A stretch of DNA of 64,000 nt from Chloranthus sessilifolius (Eukaryota > Streptophyta > Magnoliopsida > Chloranthales > Chloranthaceae), in assembly GCA_021018995.1 (NCBI GenBank), contig CM037588.1, forward strand, positions 35,771,000-35,834,999, given 5' to 3'. This document shows, piece after piece, positions 48,284-61,652 of this stretch. Position numbers and translations under genes: made by a program. Within the stretch, counting starts at the first letter, position 1, and each line of letters opens with the position of its first letter. The notes beneath the pieces were generated by a model. The model searched no databases. It had not been told where the DNA came from and saw only the letters and a program-made list of their open reading frames with translations.

Positions 48284-49551
48284 TCAATCCATCGTATCAC
48301 CTGGCTGCTCATCCTCGTCATCTAGTCCACCTGCTCTAAAACTCAATGTCACAAGTACATAGGCATGTGTCGCCGCCATACGTTGTAGATAATCAAAATG
48401 ATACATGAAGTGCATCGTCTCAGCCATCAATGCCTCATGGTAGTCCAAATGTTGGCTCAACTGATGATTGTTCTCAGCCATGAGGGCAAGATCATCATCA
48501 ATAGTAGCAGTAGATGAGTTATGAGGTGGTGGGGCACAAGTATCGGAGCATGCCACTGAAGTGGAGCTACAGCTACTGGCTAAACCTGAACTGGTGTGTC
48601 ATGTGTAGGCTGCTCTTGGTCTTGAAGAGCATCGAGTGTAGGTGGTGCTTGCTCTTCTGCCCGGAGACTCTTCTTCAATTGATTATAAGTTTTATTCAAA
48701 TCCTTGAGAGAGTATAACTTCACATTATCATTTAATCTCGTCTCGTCTTCAAAAATTGTAAATTTTTCACCTCCCGGATAATCCTCAATCATAATAGATA
48801 TGAGGCGAGCGTATGGAATCTCATCTACTAGTTTCGCTCCCCTTTCCAGCATCTTTCCTCTGGAATACTTCATCCCCTCAAATACAACCTTTGGGGCACT
48901 AAACCTAGGCCCATAAATGCTGAAAACACTGCTTGCTGCGCATCCCCGACCCTCTCGATCTTCTGTCTCATAGGGTAATAGTTACACTTAAAAATTATGT
49001 CCAGCATCCACATGTGGCTGGGCATGTCGACTCTTTTAATTTCCTAACCCGACCCTTGCCTGCCCTGGGTCATCTTCTCTATGACAAGTAGAAAATCAAC
49101 CGGTGTACCATTTGGTTCCCTCAAATCGATCTCAGTACCATACTCGACATAGCACTCGAGTGCGTCGCCATCATGATCGTGAGTGAACTCATACACTCAT
49201 TCATTGATTTTAGCATAAACGGTGTTTGGCTTATCACAGACTTACATATTTTGGTAAAATAGTTTTACCAAACGGGGATAATAATAGTCGTGAAGTGGTT
49301 TGAGTAGGTTTTCTAACCCGGCTTTAGTAAGGTAATCACGAGCCCAATGGGTTAGACCCTATACACCATGCTCTTGAAAAAGCGCTAGATCAATGATATA
49401 CTCAGTCTCAAAACCTTCGCCGCCCACCACGCATTTGGTTGCTCTCGTGGTGGTGGTGGTGGCGAAAAGGTGGTGGCTGAGAAAAACCTAGCCGTGTTGT
49501 GGGTTCCTTTGACACCGAAGGTTTAGAAGACTATCTTGTTTTAGGTGCCAT
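48284..49551 (-). pseudogene. Accessory frame of chromovirus F (plant transposon-protein domain)
   Basis: It starts MAPKTR near 49551. Central wording TKAGLENLLKPLHDYYYPRL and VKLFYQNM parallels YPRMVRLWYQNM in the Athila accessory frame at 36803-39297, indicating the same Transposase_32-like domain. It continues through LERGAKLVDEIPYARLISIM and an acidic end. It lies between the chromodomain and the 3' LTR, in sense orientation. Fossil. Confidence 0.5.
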
Positions 49552-50289
49552 TAGATTTCCAATTAAATACACTAAAACCTAAGGCTAGAAACTTATCTTG
49601 AATTTGAAATCAAATTTCCAAAAAATTAGGTTTTACCTCAAGAAGAGATTTGATCTTGATCCCATGAAGAATCGAGCTCCAATGGTCGTAATTCGGTCGT
49701 TGGAATCTCCCAAAAGTATAAGCAAAGAAAACCCTAAAAAAAAAACCCAACAATTTTCAGATTTTTTGAACCAAAAAAACCCAATTTCCTTATATATCGC
49801 ACAAATCGATTGATTGATTTTCAAAATCAATCAATTGATTTTCACTTAAACAAAGTCGGTCGACAATTTTGATCGATCGATTTTCAAAATCGATCAGTTG
49901 GTTTTCATACTAGCCTTGCCGCCTAATAATATTGATCGATCGGTTTCAATTTCGATTGATCGGTTTCCATTTCGATCGATCGGTTTTCATAAATTTTTAT
50001 TAGTTCATAATTTGCTCTCTGTTTTTGTGATTTTGATCGATCAATGTGCATTTCGATCGATCGATTTTCACAGGCAAAGCCTGTGCCTCTATTCTGTCAA
50101 ATCGATCGATCGGTTTAGGTTTCGATTGGTCGGTTTTGATAGAAAACCTCAAAATTTGTGCTTTTCACTCCCAATTGATTACAACTTCTTAACTTTTAAC
50201 TATTTTTTTCTCTATAGCTCCAATATGCTACTTTTACACATCAAAATATCAAGTTTATAAACTCAAGGAAATTTACAAATTCCAAAATT

Positions 50290-50979
50290 CCTCTCAACTG
50301 CATTGAAACAATTGAGGTATTGATCGCGGATCTTGGCTTCGTGCTCCCAAGTGGCCTCCTCTGCTGAATGATTCCGCCACTTAACAAGCACTAATGGAAT
50401 ACGTTATGTGCGCAATACCTATTCTTTCCGATCAAGTATCTGAACCGACTCCTCTCTCATGGTCAAATATTCATAAATCTCGATCGATTGATCATCAAAG
50501 ATATGTGTAGGGTCCTTCATGTACTTCCTTAACATCGATACGTGAAATACATTGTGTCCTCAATCAAGTTATAGGGGTAAAGCCACTTTGTATGCTACTT
50601 TACCAACTCAACCCAAGATTTTCAAAGGTCCTATGTAGCGTGGGCTTAGATTTCCCCGCTTTCCAAAGCGCATCTAACCTTTCATAGGTGAGATCTTGAC
50701 GAACACATGATCGCCAACTTGAAAATCAAGTTATGGGGTAAAGAAACTTTGTATGCTACTTCACCAACTCAACCCAAGATTTCAAAAGGTCCTATGTAGC
50801 GTGGGCTTAGATTTCCCCGCTTTCCAAAGCGCATCTACCCTTTCATAGGTGAGATCTTGACAAACACATAATCGCCAACTTGAAAATCAACGCTTATCCT
50901 CCTTATATCGGCATAACTTTTCTGCCTACTCTGAGTTGTCTTGATCCTCTCACGAATCAGACGAACGGCTTCGGCATTG
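50290..50979 (-). pseudogene. Chromovirus F integrase C-terminus and chromodomain
   Basis: AEAVRLIRERIKTTQSRQKS (near 50930-50990), the VGDYVFVKISPMKG type of block, and a chromodomain-like IPLVLVKWRNHSAEEATWEH (about 50325-50390). The chromodomain is the hallmark of chromoviruses and helps guide integration to heterochromatin. Part of fossil F. Confidence 0.75.
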
Positions 50980-50984
50980 CTCTC

Positions 50985-53700
50985 TGTTAATCTCTGAAAA
51001 GTACCAATTTTCACCCCTTTAACCAGGCGTCTAATAGACCTCTAAGCTAGTTAATAAAATTATTTAATTGTGTTTTTGTAGATAGTAGAAAAATTATAAT
51101 ATAATGCTACAATCCTTCATTCTCAAGCCAAGAAGAAAGGATTTTGAACCAAATTGTAGAGCTGATGGATTTTTAGAGGATGCACCATGGTGGTTCACAC
51201 CATTGGGACAATTTTGGCTTATTTTGGGACCTTTGAAGGCCTGCTAAGAGAGAGAAGTGCAACCCAAAGTTAATGGAGTGTGGCTGCAGTGGAGCTAATC
51301 TCCAATCTGTATTACTACTGCAAGTAGCCATTCAAGTATTTTATGCATGCATCCAGCTCTCAAATAGTGTGCAGCAGTGAAACTAGCCATATGAGCTATA
51401 GCTGAACTGTCAAGCAACAAATCTATAGCTTCAAATCCATGCACTAGTTGGAAATTTTGCAGAACTATGCTCAAGAACTGTATATTTAAGCCCCACAAGA
51501 TGGCAGTAGATATTGAGCCCCTACAAAGTGCAGGCCTAGAGTTACAAGCTGCCAAGCTGTAGCAAGCCCCAAAGAACCTCACGAGCTAGGTATGCTACTT
51601 GAAATGAACCTGTCACGTGGTTCTTTGTAATGCATGTGAACCTATCGTGTGGTTCGGTGTAATGCCTTGAACCTGTCAAGAACCAAGAGCCTAGTAGCAA
51701 TGAACCTTACAAGCACATCACATGCTGAATTACACATCTCGCATGGCTCAAATGAACCTCACAAACTGGGAACCAGAAGAATTTATACTACTCGCGCAGC
51801 TCTTGCGCGGGTAAAACATTCAATGCATTATCTGCTCGTGTAGTTCTCGCACGGATATAGATTCAGAAAACCAGCTCGCACAGTTCTCATGCACTTCAAA
51901 GACTATACAATTCATCTGCGCGAGCTGCAATTCAGCCTAGCAAGATCCTCACGAGACTTAAAGACTGCATCCAATTGAGCTTAGCGTGCAGCTTAAAAGC
52001 TGCACACATTTCATCCTCGCGAGCTGCAAAAGGCCACATTTGAACCTTGCAAGATCTTAGCGAGATGCAACTTCTCAAGATTCAGCCTAGCGAGGCACGG
52101 GTTATAGCTGCCACACTTCAGCATCCAAGGACTTTTTGGGTATTTTAAACCTTCTAGGGCATACACCTTGAGGTGCTGAGCTGTTTCCCACTTCCCAAGG
52201 CATCCAAGGGCTGCAAATAGGCCACGAAGCTAACTCCAAAGTTCTCAGTTCTGATTGGCTACTGCACACAACAGCAGCATGGATTGTATATATATAGAAC
52301 TATTTCTGTTTTGTAAAAAAATTTAGAATAGTTGGATCACTTTAGTCTAGTTTAGAAATAGGGTTAAGGTTTAGTTTCCCTTTTCCATTTTCTTTTTCTT
52401 CTTGCCTTAGCATAGCAGCAATACTGGGCTATGTTCTTTATAGCAGCTATAGGTTTTATTTTTGTTTTGTAAATGGTTTGGTATAAGCATTGAGAGTAGT
52501 TTTAGGGATTTGCACAGACTGCTGCCTTGAGGGCAACCATTGTAAGTTCATTTTATTCAATGAGATGCTGGTTTTAAAGTCCCATTAACTTTGTGTTTTG
52601 CCTGTGATTTTTACATTTATTTACATAGACTTAATGCTCCCATGGTTGCTTGAGCTTGTGGTCTTGCAACCATGGTGGCAGCAGTAGTTTTACTATTCTA
52701 TCTTCAACCTCAGTGATTAGGATAACCTTTGGGATAGTCTGTGGCCATGCAAGTGGACAGGGTATAGCACTAGGGCTGGTCTAGATCACAGGGCTGAGAT
52801 GGATCCTTTTTCTTTGCACTTGAGCTTGTAGCCAAGTGAGAGATTGTTGCAAAGCCAAACTCTCCCCTATTTTGCATCATCTTCATCAGTGTTTGGATAT
52901 GAGTTTTTATAGAGATTACAGATTTGTGAGCTGGGTCATTGCATGCCTTTTGTAGCAATGACCAGGTAAGTCTAAGTCCTCATTTTGCCTGAGATTTCTT
53001 GTGGTTTCCACTTGAGTTTCCAGGACTGTTTGTTCATATGAATGCATGAGCTTGTCGCCTTGCAAACATAGTGTTTGCAATGGTGTTCATATTCTAACTT
53101 TAGCATCTGTGATTGGATCACCTCCCTAGGGTAATCTGTGACCATTTAAGTGGACAGATTATAGCCTTAAGAGTAGTCCAAATCATAGGGGTTAGTTGGA
53201 TTCTTCTACCTTGCACTTTTGCTTGTAGCCAAGTGAAGGAATGTTGAAGATTCATTTCTAACACTAAGTTGTCATGCTGAATTATCCATAGTTGTCTATT
53301 TCTCCATATTTTTCCTTTATTTTCTCACTCCATCATCATTCTTCTATCCCTTTCTTTAGCTATAGTTTTACTCTTGTTTTTAGTCTTAGGTTAGCTTTGT
53401 GACACCTAAACACCTTCTCTTTTCCTTGCTTTCTAGTGTAGGTTTAGAGTTGTCAGGTCTGTAGCCAGATCTGGAGTTTACTATACAAACCTTGAGGTTT
53501 CAGATCATTACTCTCCGTGAGACAAACTCTTACTTCGTAAAACTTGCTACAATAGACCCTGGATTCTTACAGGACTGTGATTAGGTGTTGGATTTGTTCA
53601 TTCCCCATTCTATTTTGTTTTGTTTTTGCTTTTCTTTATTTTCCTCATTATTTTCCTCATATTTTTATATTAAAAAAAACACACTCGAAACCTTTCAACA
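50985..53700 (+). repeat. 5' LTR of the gag-only element, 2716 bp
   Basis: Matches 58183-60789 throughout. It contains a cluster of CTCGCGCAG / CTCGCGAG-like palindromic words at 51780-52090 and a TATATATAGAAC box near 52289. Confidence 0.9.
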
Positions 53701-54167
53701 AGTTTTTGGCACCACTGCCCGGGAGTTTTGATCTAAGTATAGTAAATTGGGTTTAGTGTTTATTCTTTCTGGTTGTAGTGTTTAAATAAATGACTGCTAT
53801 AATTTGTGTTTGATTTTTGTATTTTTTCTTTATTTTATGTTTTAGGTAGGTTGTGTTTTTTTAGTGTTTAAACATTACTGTTGTAGTCCTTTCTTTAATT
53901 TTGTTATTTTTCTTTATTTTCTGTATGTTTTATGACCTATTTAGTGTTTAAATAAATTCCTGCTGAAGTTTTTTAGATTTTTGCAGGCTTGGAGCAGTGG
54001 CAAATAGGGTAGTGTATCTGCAGCGAGGGCATTCCTACATCAGTTTGCATCTCTACCTCCCCTGTTTTTATTTCAATTCTGCATTCTTTAAATTTTTGCA
54101 GTAGTAGTTAGTAGTTTTCCTTTTAAGTGTGTTGTAAGCTACCCGAGTTCTATTGTGTGTGTGTTGT

Positions 54168-55696
54168 ATGCAAGGAAGGAGGTCTCTCAATCTTGAATTG
54201 GAAGCTTTAAATCCTGAGATTGAGAGAGTCCTGAGCCCTCGATCAACAACACACACCCACTGAGAATTTAGTGACAACTGAGGTGGGAGAGCAGCCTAGA
54301 CCCTTAGGGAGTACAATGTGCCTGGGGCATACACTTCCCCCTCCTGCATTCGGCTCCCTAATGTTGTGGGAAACTATGAGATCAAAGCCTTCACCATCCA
54401 AATGTTGCCAAGTTTTCATGGGCTGAGCAAGGAAGACCCTTATCAGCATATTGATCAATTTCTTTCTTTGTGTACGACCTTTAATATTGCTGGGTTGGGA
54501 GAGGAAGCCACAAAATTGAGGCTTTTTCCTTTTTCCCTAAAGGATAAGGCCCACACTTGGCTCACCTTGCTCCCACAAAGCAGCATATAGTCTTGGAACG
54601 ACCTACAATGCCAATTTTTGGTTAAATTTTACCAATTGGTAAAAGTTGAGGAGGAGCATTATCTCTTTTGTTCAATCCCCAACTGAACAATTGCATGAAG
54701 CTTGGGATAGATTTAAAGAGTTGTTGAGGCAGTGCCTACACCACCAGATCCCCAAATGGCAGCTTGTACAAAGCTTCTACCAGGGACTAGATGTCAAAAG
54801 TAAAGCTATGATTGATGCAACAAATGGTGGAACATACCTCAGCAAGACCAATATAGAAGCATGGGATCTGTTTGAGCTTATAAGTGAAAATTCTCTTTAG
54901 CAGGAGGCTCTGAAGAAGGCTCTGTCAAGATATGACCTGCTAGAGGTGCTAAAGAACCTACATCTTCTGGAAAATTGTATGAAGTGAATGCTTACAATTA
55001 CCTGGAGAGAAAAGTGGACACAATGTCAAAAAAGTTTGATAAAGTTTTAAGTGTATTGCAGCCCCATGTGGCTACACAGGTTGGAGTAGCATGCACCATA
55101 TGCCACTCGCCAACAGACTCTCACTTGCATTGTCCCTCTGCTGGTCCATTTCCTGAATTTTTAAATGACCAGGCCAATGTTGTCCAATCATATGGACACT
55201 TGGAGGAACCACCCAAACCTGAGGTGGAGACAAGTTGATTCACCTCATACCCAGCAACAGCAGGCCTTTCCCTACTATACCAACCAGTAGTCCTCCTCTG
55301 GTCAAGCACCTAAACAATAATTTTCTCACCAGTCCCCCCCAGCCAAGTCTGTTAGTTCTAGCCCCAACCCAACCAAGAGCCCCCTCCTTTGAGGAGCAGT
55401 TTTTAACTTCCTTGCAAAACCTCAACTTCATTACACAAATTGTGGATTCCCACACTCAGGGCATCAGGAAAATTGAGGACCAACTTGGTCATATCTCAAA
55501 TGCTCTGATGAGAAGGGATGAGGGTCGGCTCCCGAGCCAAACTGTAAATGGTCCAAGAGGGGCACACTTGATTGGTGAAGTCTCTTCAAGTCATGAAGAA
55601 ACTATAACCATCAATGCCTCAAGGAATGGGAAGGAGGTGACCAACCAAGATGTTTTTAATGCCAAAAGGTTGTGCATTCAGGGAGAAGCTGAATAA
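54168..55696 (+). pseudogene. Gag region of the gag-only element
   Basis: Starts MQGRRSLNLELEALNPEIER and contains SFHGLSKEDPYQHIDQFLSL, PTEQLHEAWDRFKELLRQC and CTICHSPTDSHLHCP, all paralleled in the Athila gag at 43702-45463. Fossil. Confidence 0.8.
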
Positions 55697-58168
55697 ATAG
55701 GGGCTGTTGTATAGCCCCAAAAAAAATAATAATAAAGATTTTCCAAAATAAATTAAATATATATATAATATAAAAAAGAAAAATATACCTTGTTGAGCCC
55801 CATTTCCTCAGGCTTTGTTAGAGGAAATGGGCACTATTTTCACAGTTTCAATCATTGATGAGAAGGATTGGACTAGGATGTGTGCTGAAATTATGAAGTT
55901 TGGACTACGGAGGCACCTACCCATGTGTTCCCTTAGCCTTCTTTTGATTGCCCACCTGATATGGAGCTGGAGCTCCCTGGACTTCTCAGACAACTGCAAC
56001 TTTTGAACTGGAGGACCTCAGGTTTGATGCAAATGCAAAGGTATGACCTTTCATTTTTTATGTTGTAGTTTTTTCCAACTCAGTTGTAAATGGGCTGCCA
56101 AAATTTTTGCCATTCATGAACCCCCATCCGGATTGTTGTGTAAATATTGTGTTTGTTTGATCTGATTTTGGATGAATCCTATTTAAAATGTGTGCTATTA
56201 ATGATGATACTTCTTCCCACCAATTTAGGTTCATACTCAGATCAAGTTTAGTAAGTTGTGTTTAGGATTTTACTCCTTTAGGTGTTTAGTATAGTGATTG
56301 TTTTGTATATACTTGCTATTTTTAGTGAAATTTCTTATATGTATAGTTGTTGATTTTTGGAATTTGTTAGTTGTTTTGTTTACTTAGTTGCCATTGTGTC
56401 TATCATATCTTTTTCTCCTTCGTAGTATGATTTTCTGCAATCCTTTAGTTTAGTTTTCTCTTATTTTTCTGCTATAGTTTAGTTCATTTTTCTGTTATAA
56501 AACCTGCTGCCCCTATACATGATGCTAATACAGTGAGGACACTGTTTATCTTAGGTTTGGGGGTATGACAGGTAGGCCAGCCAATAGAATAGTTAATTCT
56601 AATGCAGCAGTGTGAGGAAAATTGAGATGACAACTCCCACCTAACCAAGTGAAAATGAGGAAATTTAAAAATTTTGCAGACTTTTTAAAACTAAAAATTT
56701 TAAAAATTTGGCACCACCATGAAGCTAATATCAAGAAAAAAATTTCAATTGGTACTTAGTGAACTAGAGAGGAGAGAAAAAGATAGAAATACACCCCATG
56801 GGTTAATTTGAGGACTTTACCCAGTGAGATTTGGGCCTATCAATTTTCTTTTGAAGAGTGTTTTTGGCATTTTCTCTGCTCAAAGGTTTGATTGACTCAA
56901 CACTTTTCACTAGAAGTTAGGCACCTCCAAATTGAAACTGATTGACAACACTCATGACACTAAGGAGATGATCTAAGGCCTTCATTTGGACAGTTTGAGC
57001 TTAAAATTCCTACCCATTAAACTGCCCTTATGTATACACTCTTTGAGCCTCAAAAATCTATTTTTCTTTAACAAAAACTAGAGTACTTGAACCCAAACCT
57101 CATGACCTGATTCAACCTTACCCTCACTCTGAGATTTTAGAAGGTAAAGGAGAAGTTGTTGAAGATAGTTGAGAGGAGTTCAACATTTGGTGGAAGGAGA
57201 AGAAAAGCAACCTATAAACAGCAGTGTATCAGTGGTATATGTGTGGAAATTCATCACAAAGAAATAGAAAAAAAATAATAAATAAAAAGAGAAAAAGAAA
57301 GAGAAGTCATGAGAAGTATTTCATCTTAAAATTGAAAAGAAGAGAAGAAGTTGGCCACGTTGAATCTGCAAAATATCAAGGAAGATGAAGTTGTGCTGAA
57401 ATGAAGATAGGTGAAGTCATGAATCACCTCCTAACCTTGCTAATTTCTCAGTTTTAAATCCTTTTTACCCCTTCTATTCTTTTTAAACCTCAACCATAAG
57501 CCACATTACAACCCATCAAAAAGACCTTATTGATCCAAAGTAAAGTGAGTTGTCATGTGGAGAGGAGGAGATGTCTAATCTATGGTGAAAATATAAGAGG
57601 ATGTCAGAACTTAGATGCAATGCCCATGCTCATGCTTGCAGGCCCATTTGGGGTCTATGACTGATTTTGAGCTGTTGAGAATGTGAACACCCTTGGATTT
57701 TCATTGTTGAGAGATAGCCCCGATAAGGATTGGGTCTGAATTTTAATCTCATTGGGGTTGTATCCACACCTGATTTTTGATTGATAGTGAACTTAGTGCT
57801 GATTTGTGCACATGGTATTTCTGATGTGAATTGAATGGTGGTCATGCATACATATGCTGATTTGAGTTTTAATTTGTTGCATTACTACTGTAATTTCCTC
57901 TAATTTTGAAAGAATAGGTGTGGAATGATGCTTTATTCATTGAAATCTATTTTGTCATTGACTGCACTATACTTAACTGTTTTAATGGTAAAGTTTGTGG
58001 GTATCTTCATTGAAAATTCTCAGGAGACTTTACCCCTCCACTGGGGATCACCTAGGGGTTTAAAAGGCTTGATGCATAAGCTAAATACATCCGTACTCCC
58101 CATGAATGTGGCATTTACTATTTTGAATAATTGTTTTAATTTTTCCTTTGCTCGAGGACTAGCAAAGA
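55697..58168 (+). other. Non-coding interior of the gag-only element
   Basis: No pol domain recognised. The 3' part (about 56570-58180) parallels, in sense orientation, the spacer before the polypurine tract of the Athila element at 35050-36640 (for example AGGTTTGGGGGTATGACAGG at 56552 and GAGACTTTACCCCTCCACTG at 58023), so the two elements share 3' untranslated sequence. Confidence 0.6.
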
Positions 58169-58182
58169 TTAGGTTTGGGGCA

Positions 58183-60789
58183 TGTTAATCTCTAAAAAGT
58201 ACCACTTTTCACCCCTTTAACTTGGCCTCTAATAGACCTCTGAGCTAGTTAATAATGGTTTTAATTTTGTTTTTGTAGATAGCAGGAAAATTATAATCTA
58301 ATGTTGCAATCCTTCATTCTCAAGCCAAGAAGAAAGGATTTTGAATCAAACTGTGGAGCTGATGGATTTTTAGAGGATGCACCATGGTGGTTCACACCAT
58401 TGGGACAATTTTGGCTTATTTTGGGACCATTGGAGGCCTGCTAAGAGAGAGAGGTGCAACCCAAAGTTAATGGAGTGTTGTTGCAGTGGAGCTAATCTCC
58501 AATCTGTATTGCTACTGCAAGCAGCCATTCAAGCATTTTATGGTGCATCCAGCTCTCAAACAGTGTGTAGCAGTGAAACCACCCATATGAGCTACAACTG
58601 AACTGCCAAGCAACAAATCTGCAGCTTCCAAATCATGCTCTAGTTGCGAATGCTGCAAAACTATGCTCAAGAACTGCATATCTAAGCCCCACAAGATGAA
58701 AGATGAGATTGAGCCCCTACAAAGTGCAGGCCTGGAGTTGCAGGCTGCAAAGCTGTGGCAGGCCCCAAAGAACCTCATGAGCTGTGTATGCTGCGGGAAA
58801 TGAACCTGTCGCATGGTTCTTTGTAATGCATGTGAACCTATCATGTGGTTTGATGTAATGCCTTGAACCTGTCAAGCACCAAGAGCCCAGTAGCAATGAA
58901 CCTAGCGAGCACATAATATGTTGAATTACAGATCTCACGTGCCTAAAATGAACCTCGCGAGCTGGGAACCAAAAGCATTTAAACTACTCACCCAGCTCTC
59001 ACGAGGTACAAACATTCCATGCATTATCTACTAGTGCAATTCTCGCACATATACAGATTCAGAAAACCAGCTCGCACAGTTCTCGCGGACTTCAAAGACT
59101 CTGCAATTCATCTGCGCGAGCTGTAATTCAGCTAGTGAGATCCTCGCGAGACTTAAAGGACTGCATCCAATTGAGCTTAGTGAGCAGCTTAAAAGCTACA
59201 CACATTTAATCCACGCGACCTGTAAAAGGACACATTTGAACCGTGCGAGATCTTAGCGAGATGCAACTTCTAAAGATTCAGCCTAGCAAGGCACGGGTTT
59301 CAACTGCCACACTTAAGCATCTAAGGACTTTTTAGGTATTTCACACCTTCTAGGGCACACACCTCGAGGTGCTAAGCTGTTTCTCACTTGCCAAGCATCC
59401 AAGGGCTGTAAATAGGCCACGAAGCCTAATCCAAAGTTCTCAGTTCTGATTGGCTACTGCACACAACAGTAGCATAGATTGTATATATATAGAACAATTT
59501 CTGTTTTGTAAAAACATCCATAATAGCTGGATCACTTTAGTCTAGTTTAGAAATAGAGTTAGGGTTTAGTTTCCCTTTTTCATTTTCTTTTTCTTCTTGC
59601 CTTAGCACAACAGCAATGTCGGGCTATGTTCTTTGTAGCAGCTATAGGTTTTATTTCAGTTTTGTAATTGGTTTTGTATAAGCATTGAGAGTAGTTTTAG
59701 GGATTTGCACAGATTGCTGCCTTGAGGGCAACCATTGTAAATTCCTTTTATTCAATGAGATGTTGGTTTTAAAGCTCCATTAACTCTGTATTTTTGCCTA
59801 TGAATTTCACATTTATTTATATAGACTTAATGCTCCCATGGTTGCTTGAGCTTGTAGTCCTGCAACCATGGTGGCAGCAGTAGTTTTACTGTTCTATCTT
59901 CAATCTAACTGATTAGGATAACCTTTGGGATAACCTATGGCCATTCAAGTGGACATGGTATAGCCCTAGGGCTGGTCTAGATCATAGGGCTGAGATGGAT
60001 CCTTTTTCTCTGCACTTGAGCTTGTAGCCAAGTGAGAGATTGTTGCAGAGCCAAACTCTCCCCTATTTTGCATCATCTTCATCAGTGTTTATATATGAGT
60101 TTTTGTAGAGATTGCAGACTTGTGAGCTAGGTCATTATAGGCCTTTTGTAGCAATGACTAGCTGAGTCTAAGTCCTCATTCAGCCTGGGATATCTTATGG
60201 TTTCTACTTGAGTTTTCAGGGTTGTTTGTTCCTATGAATGTATGAGCTTGTAGCCTTGCAAACATAGTGTCTGCAATGGTGTTCATGTTCTAAATTTAGC
60301 ATCTGTGCTTGGATCACCTCCCTAGGATAATCTGTGGCCATTTAAGTGGACAGATTATAGCCTTAAGATTAGTCCAAATCACAGGTTAGTTGGATTCTTC
60401 TATCTTGCACTTGTGCTTGTAGCCAAGTGAAGGAATGCTACAAATTCATTTCTAACACTGAGTTGCAATGCTGATTTATCCATAGCTGCACGTAAGCACC
60501 TTCTCTCTACCTTCCTTTCTAGTGTAGGTTTAGAGTTTCTAGGTCTATAGCTAGATCTGGAGTTTACTATACAACCCTTGAGGTTTCAGATCATTACTCT
60601 CCGTGGGACAAACTCTTACTTCGTAAAACTTGGTACAACAGGCCCTGGATTCTTGCAGGACTGTAATTGGGTTTTGTGCTGTGTTCATTCCCTATTCTCT
60701 TTAAGTTTTTTTTTGCTTTTCTTTATTTTCCTCATATTATTTCCCTCATATTTTTATGATAAAAAGAACACACTCGAAACCTTTCAACA
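58183..60789 (+). repeat. 3' LTR of the gag-only element, 2607 bp
   Basis: Copy of 50985-53700, about 110 bp shorter. It follows the polypurine tract directly and is followed by CTCTC. Confidence 0.9.
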
Positions 60790-60794
60790 CTCTC

Positions 60795-61652
60795 AATAAC
60801 TTTCAGACCCAATATAAACTTTTCTCCGGTCTCTTCCTAATTAATCGGTGATCTACATAGCCATCCATATAAAGCTTCATAAGTTGCCATACCGATACTT
60901 GTCTAAAAACTATTATTGTATGCAAACTCGATCAATGTTAAGTGTTGATCCCATGATCCTCCAAAATCAAGCATACACGCTCTGAGCTTATCTTTAATGA
61001 TTTGGTTCACCCGCTCGGTTTGTCCATCTGTCTGTGGATGAAATACCGATCTGAAATCCAATCGTGTACCCATTCCTTCTTGAAACTTCTGCCAAAACTT
61101 TGAAGTATATAACGGGTCACAATCTGAAACAATATTGGTCAGAATACCCCACAATCGAACTATATCCTTCATATACATCTCTTCAAGCCTTCTTGCGGTA
61201 TACATCATGTTGTATGGCAAGAAGTGAGCTGATTTTGTTAGTCGATCAATGACCACCCAAATGGTATTATGCCACTTCGTTGTCCATGGTAATCCCAAAA
61301 TGAAGTCCATAGAAATTAACTCCCATTTCCACTCTAGTATTGGCAGAGGTTGCAATAAACCTGTCGGATGTCTGTGATCCACCTTCACTTGTTGACATTC
61401 TAAATACTTTGAAACGTATTCAGCAACATCCTGTTTCAAAGCTCTCCACCAATAGTTCTTCTTCAGATCCTGGTACATCTTGGTACCACCAGGATGAATA
61501 GCATACTTAGACTGATGGGCTTCGTCTAAGATAGTTTGCTGAAGGTCGACATCGATCGGTATACATAGACGTCCCCTAAATAATAGCGATCCATCCTCCT
61601 TGATGGAGAAATCTGGTCTACTGCCATCAATCATACCCTGTCTGATCTTCAT
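60795..61652 (-). pseudogene. Chromovirus F integrase (zinc-binding and core)
   Basis: HQSKYAIHPGGTKMYQDLKK and YWWRALKQDVAEYV with C-x2-type wording; then GLLQPLPILEWKWELISMDF, VVIDRLTKSAHFLP, IVSDCDPLYTSKFWQKFQEG and FHPQTDGQTERVNQII. This is typical of Tekay/Del-type chromoviruses. Interrupted on its C-terminal side by the insertion ending at 60789. Part of fossil F. Confidence 0.88.

Larger units (their letters stand above)
50985..60789 (+). mobile_element. Gag-only Athila-like LTR element, 9.8 kb, inserted in F
   Basis: Both ends are clear. LTRs are 50985-53700 and 58183-60789, each starting TGTTAATCTCT and ending CCTTTCAACA, with a perfect target duplication CTCTC (50980-50984; 60790-60794). 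The primer-binding site TGGCACCACTGCCCGGGA is at 53707-53724 and the polypurine tract TTAGGTTTGGGGCA at 58169-58182. The 4.5-kb interior holds a gag region only; no RT or integrase was seen. It is thus a non-autonomous Athila-type element. LTRs differ by about 8% by eye in the first 265 bp, so it is several million years old by usual plant rates. Gag is broken, with several breaks. Confidence 0.88.
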
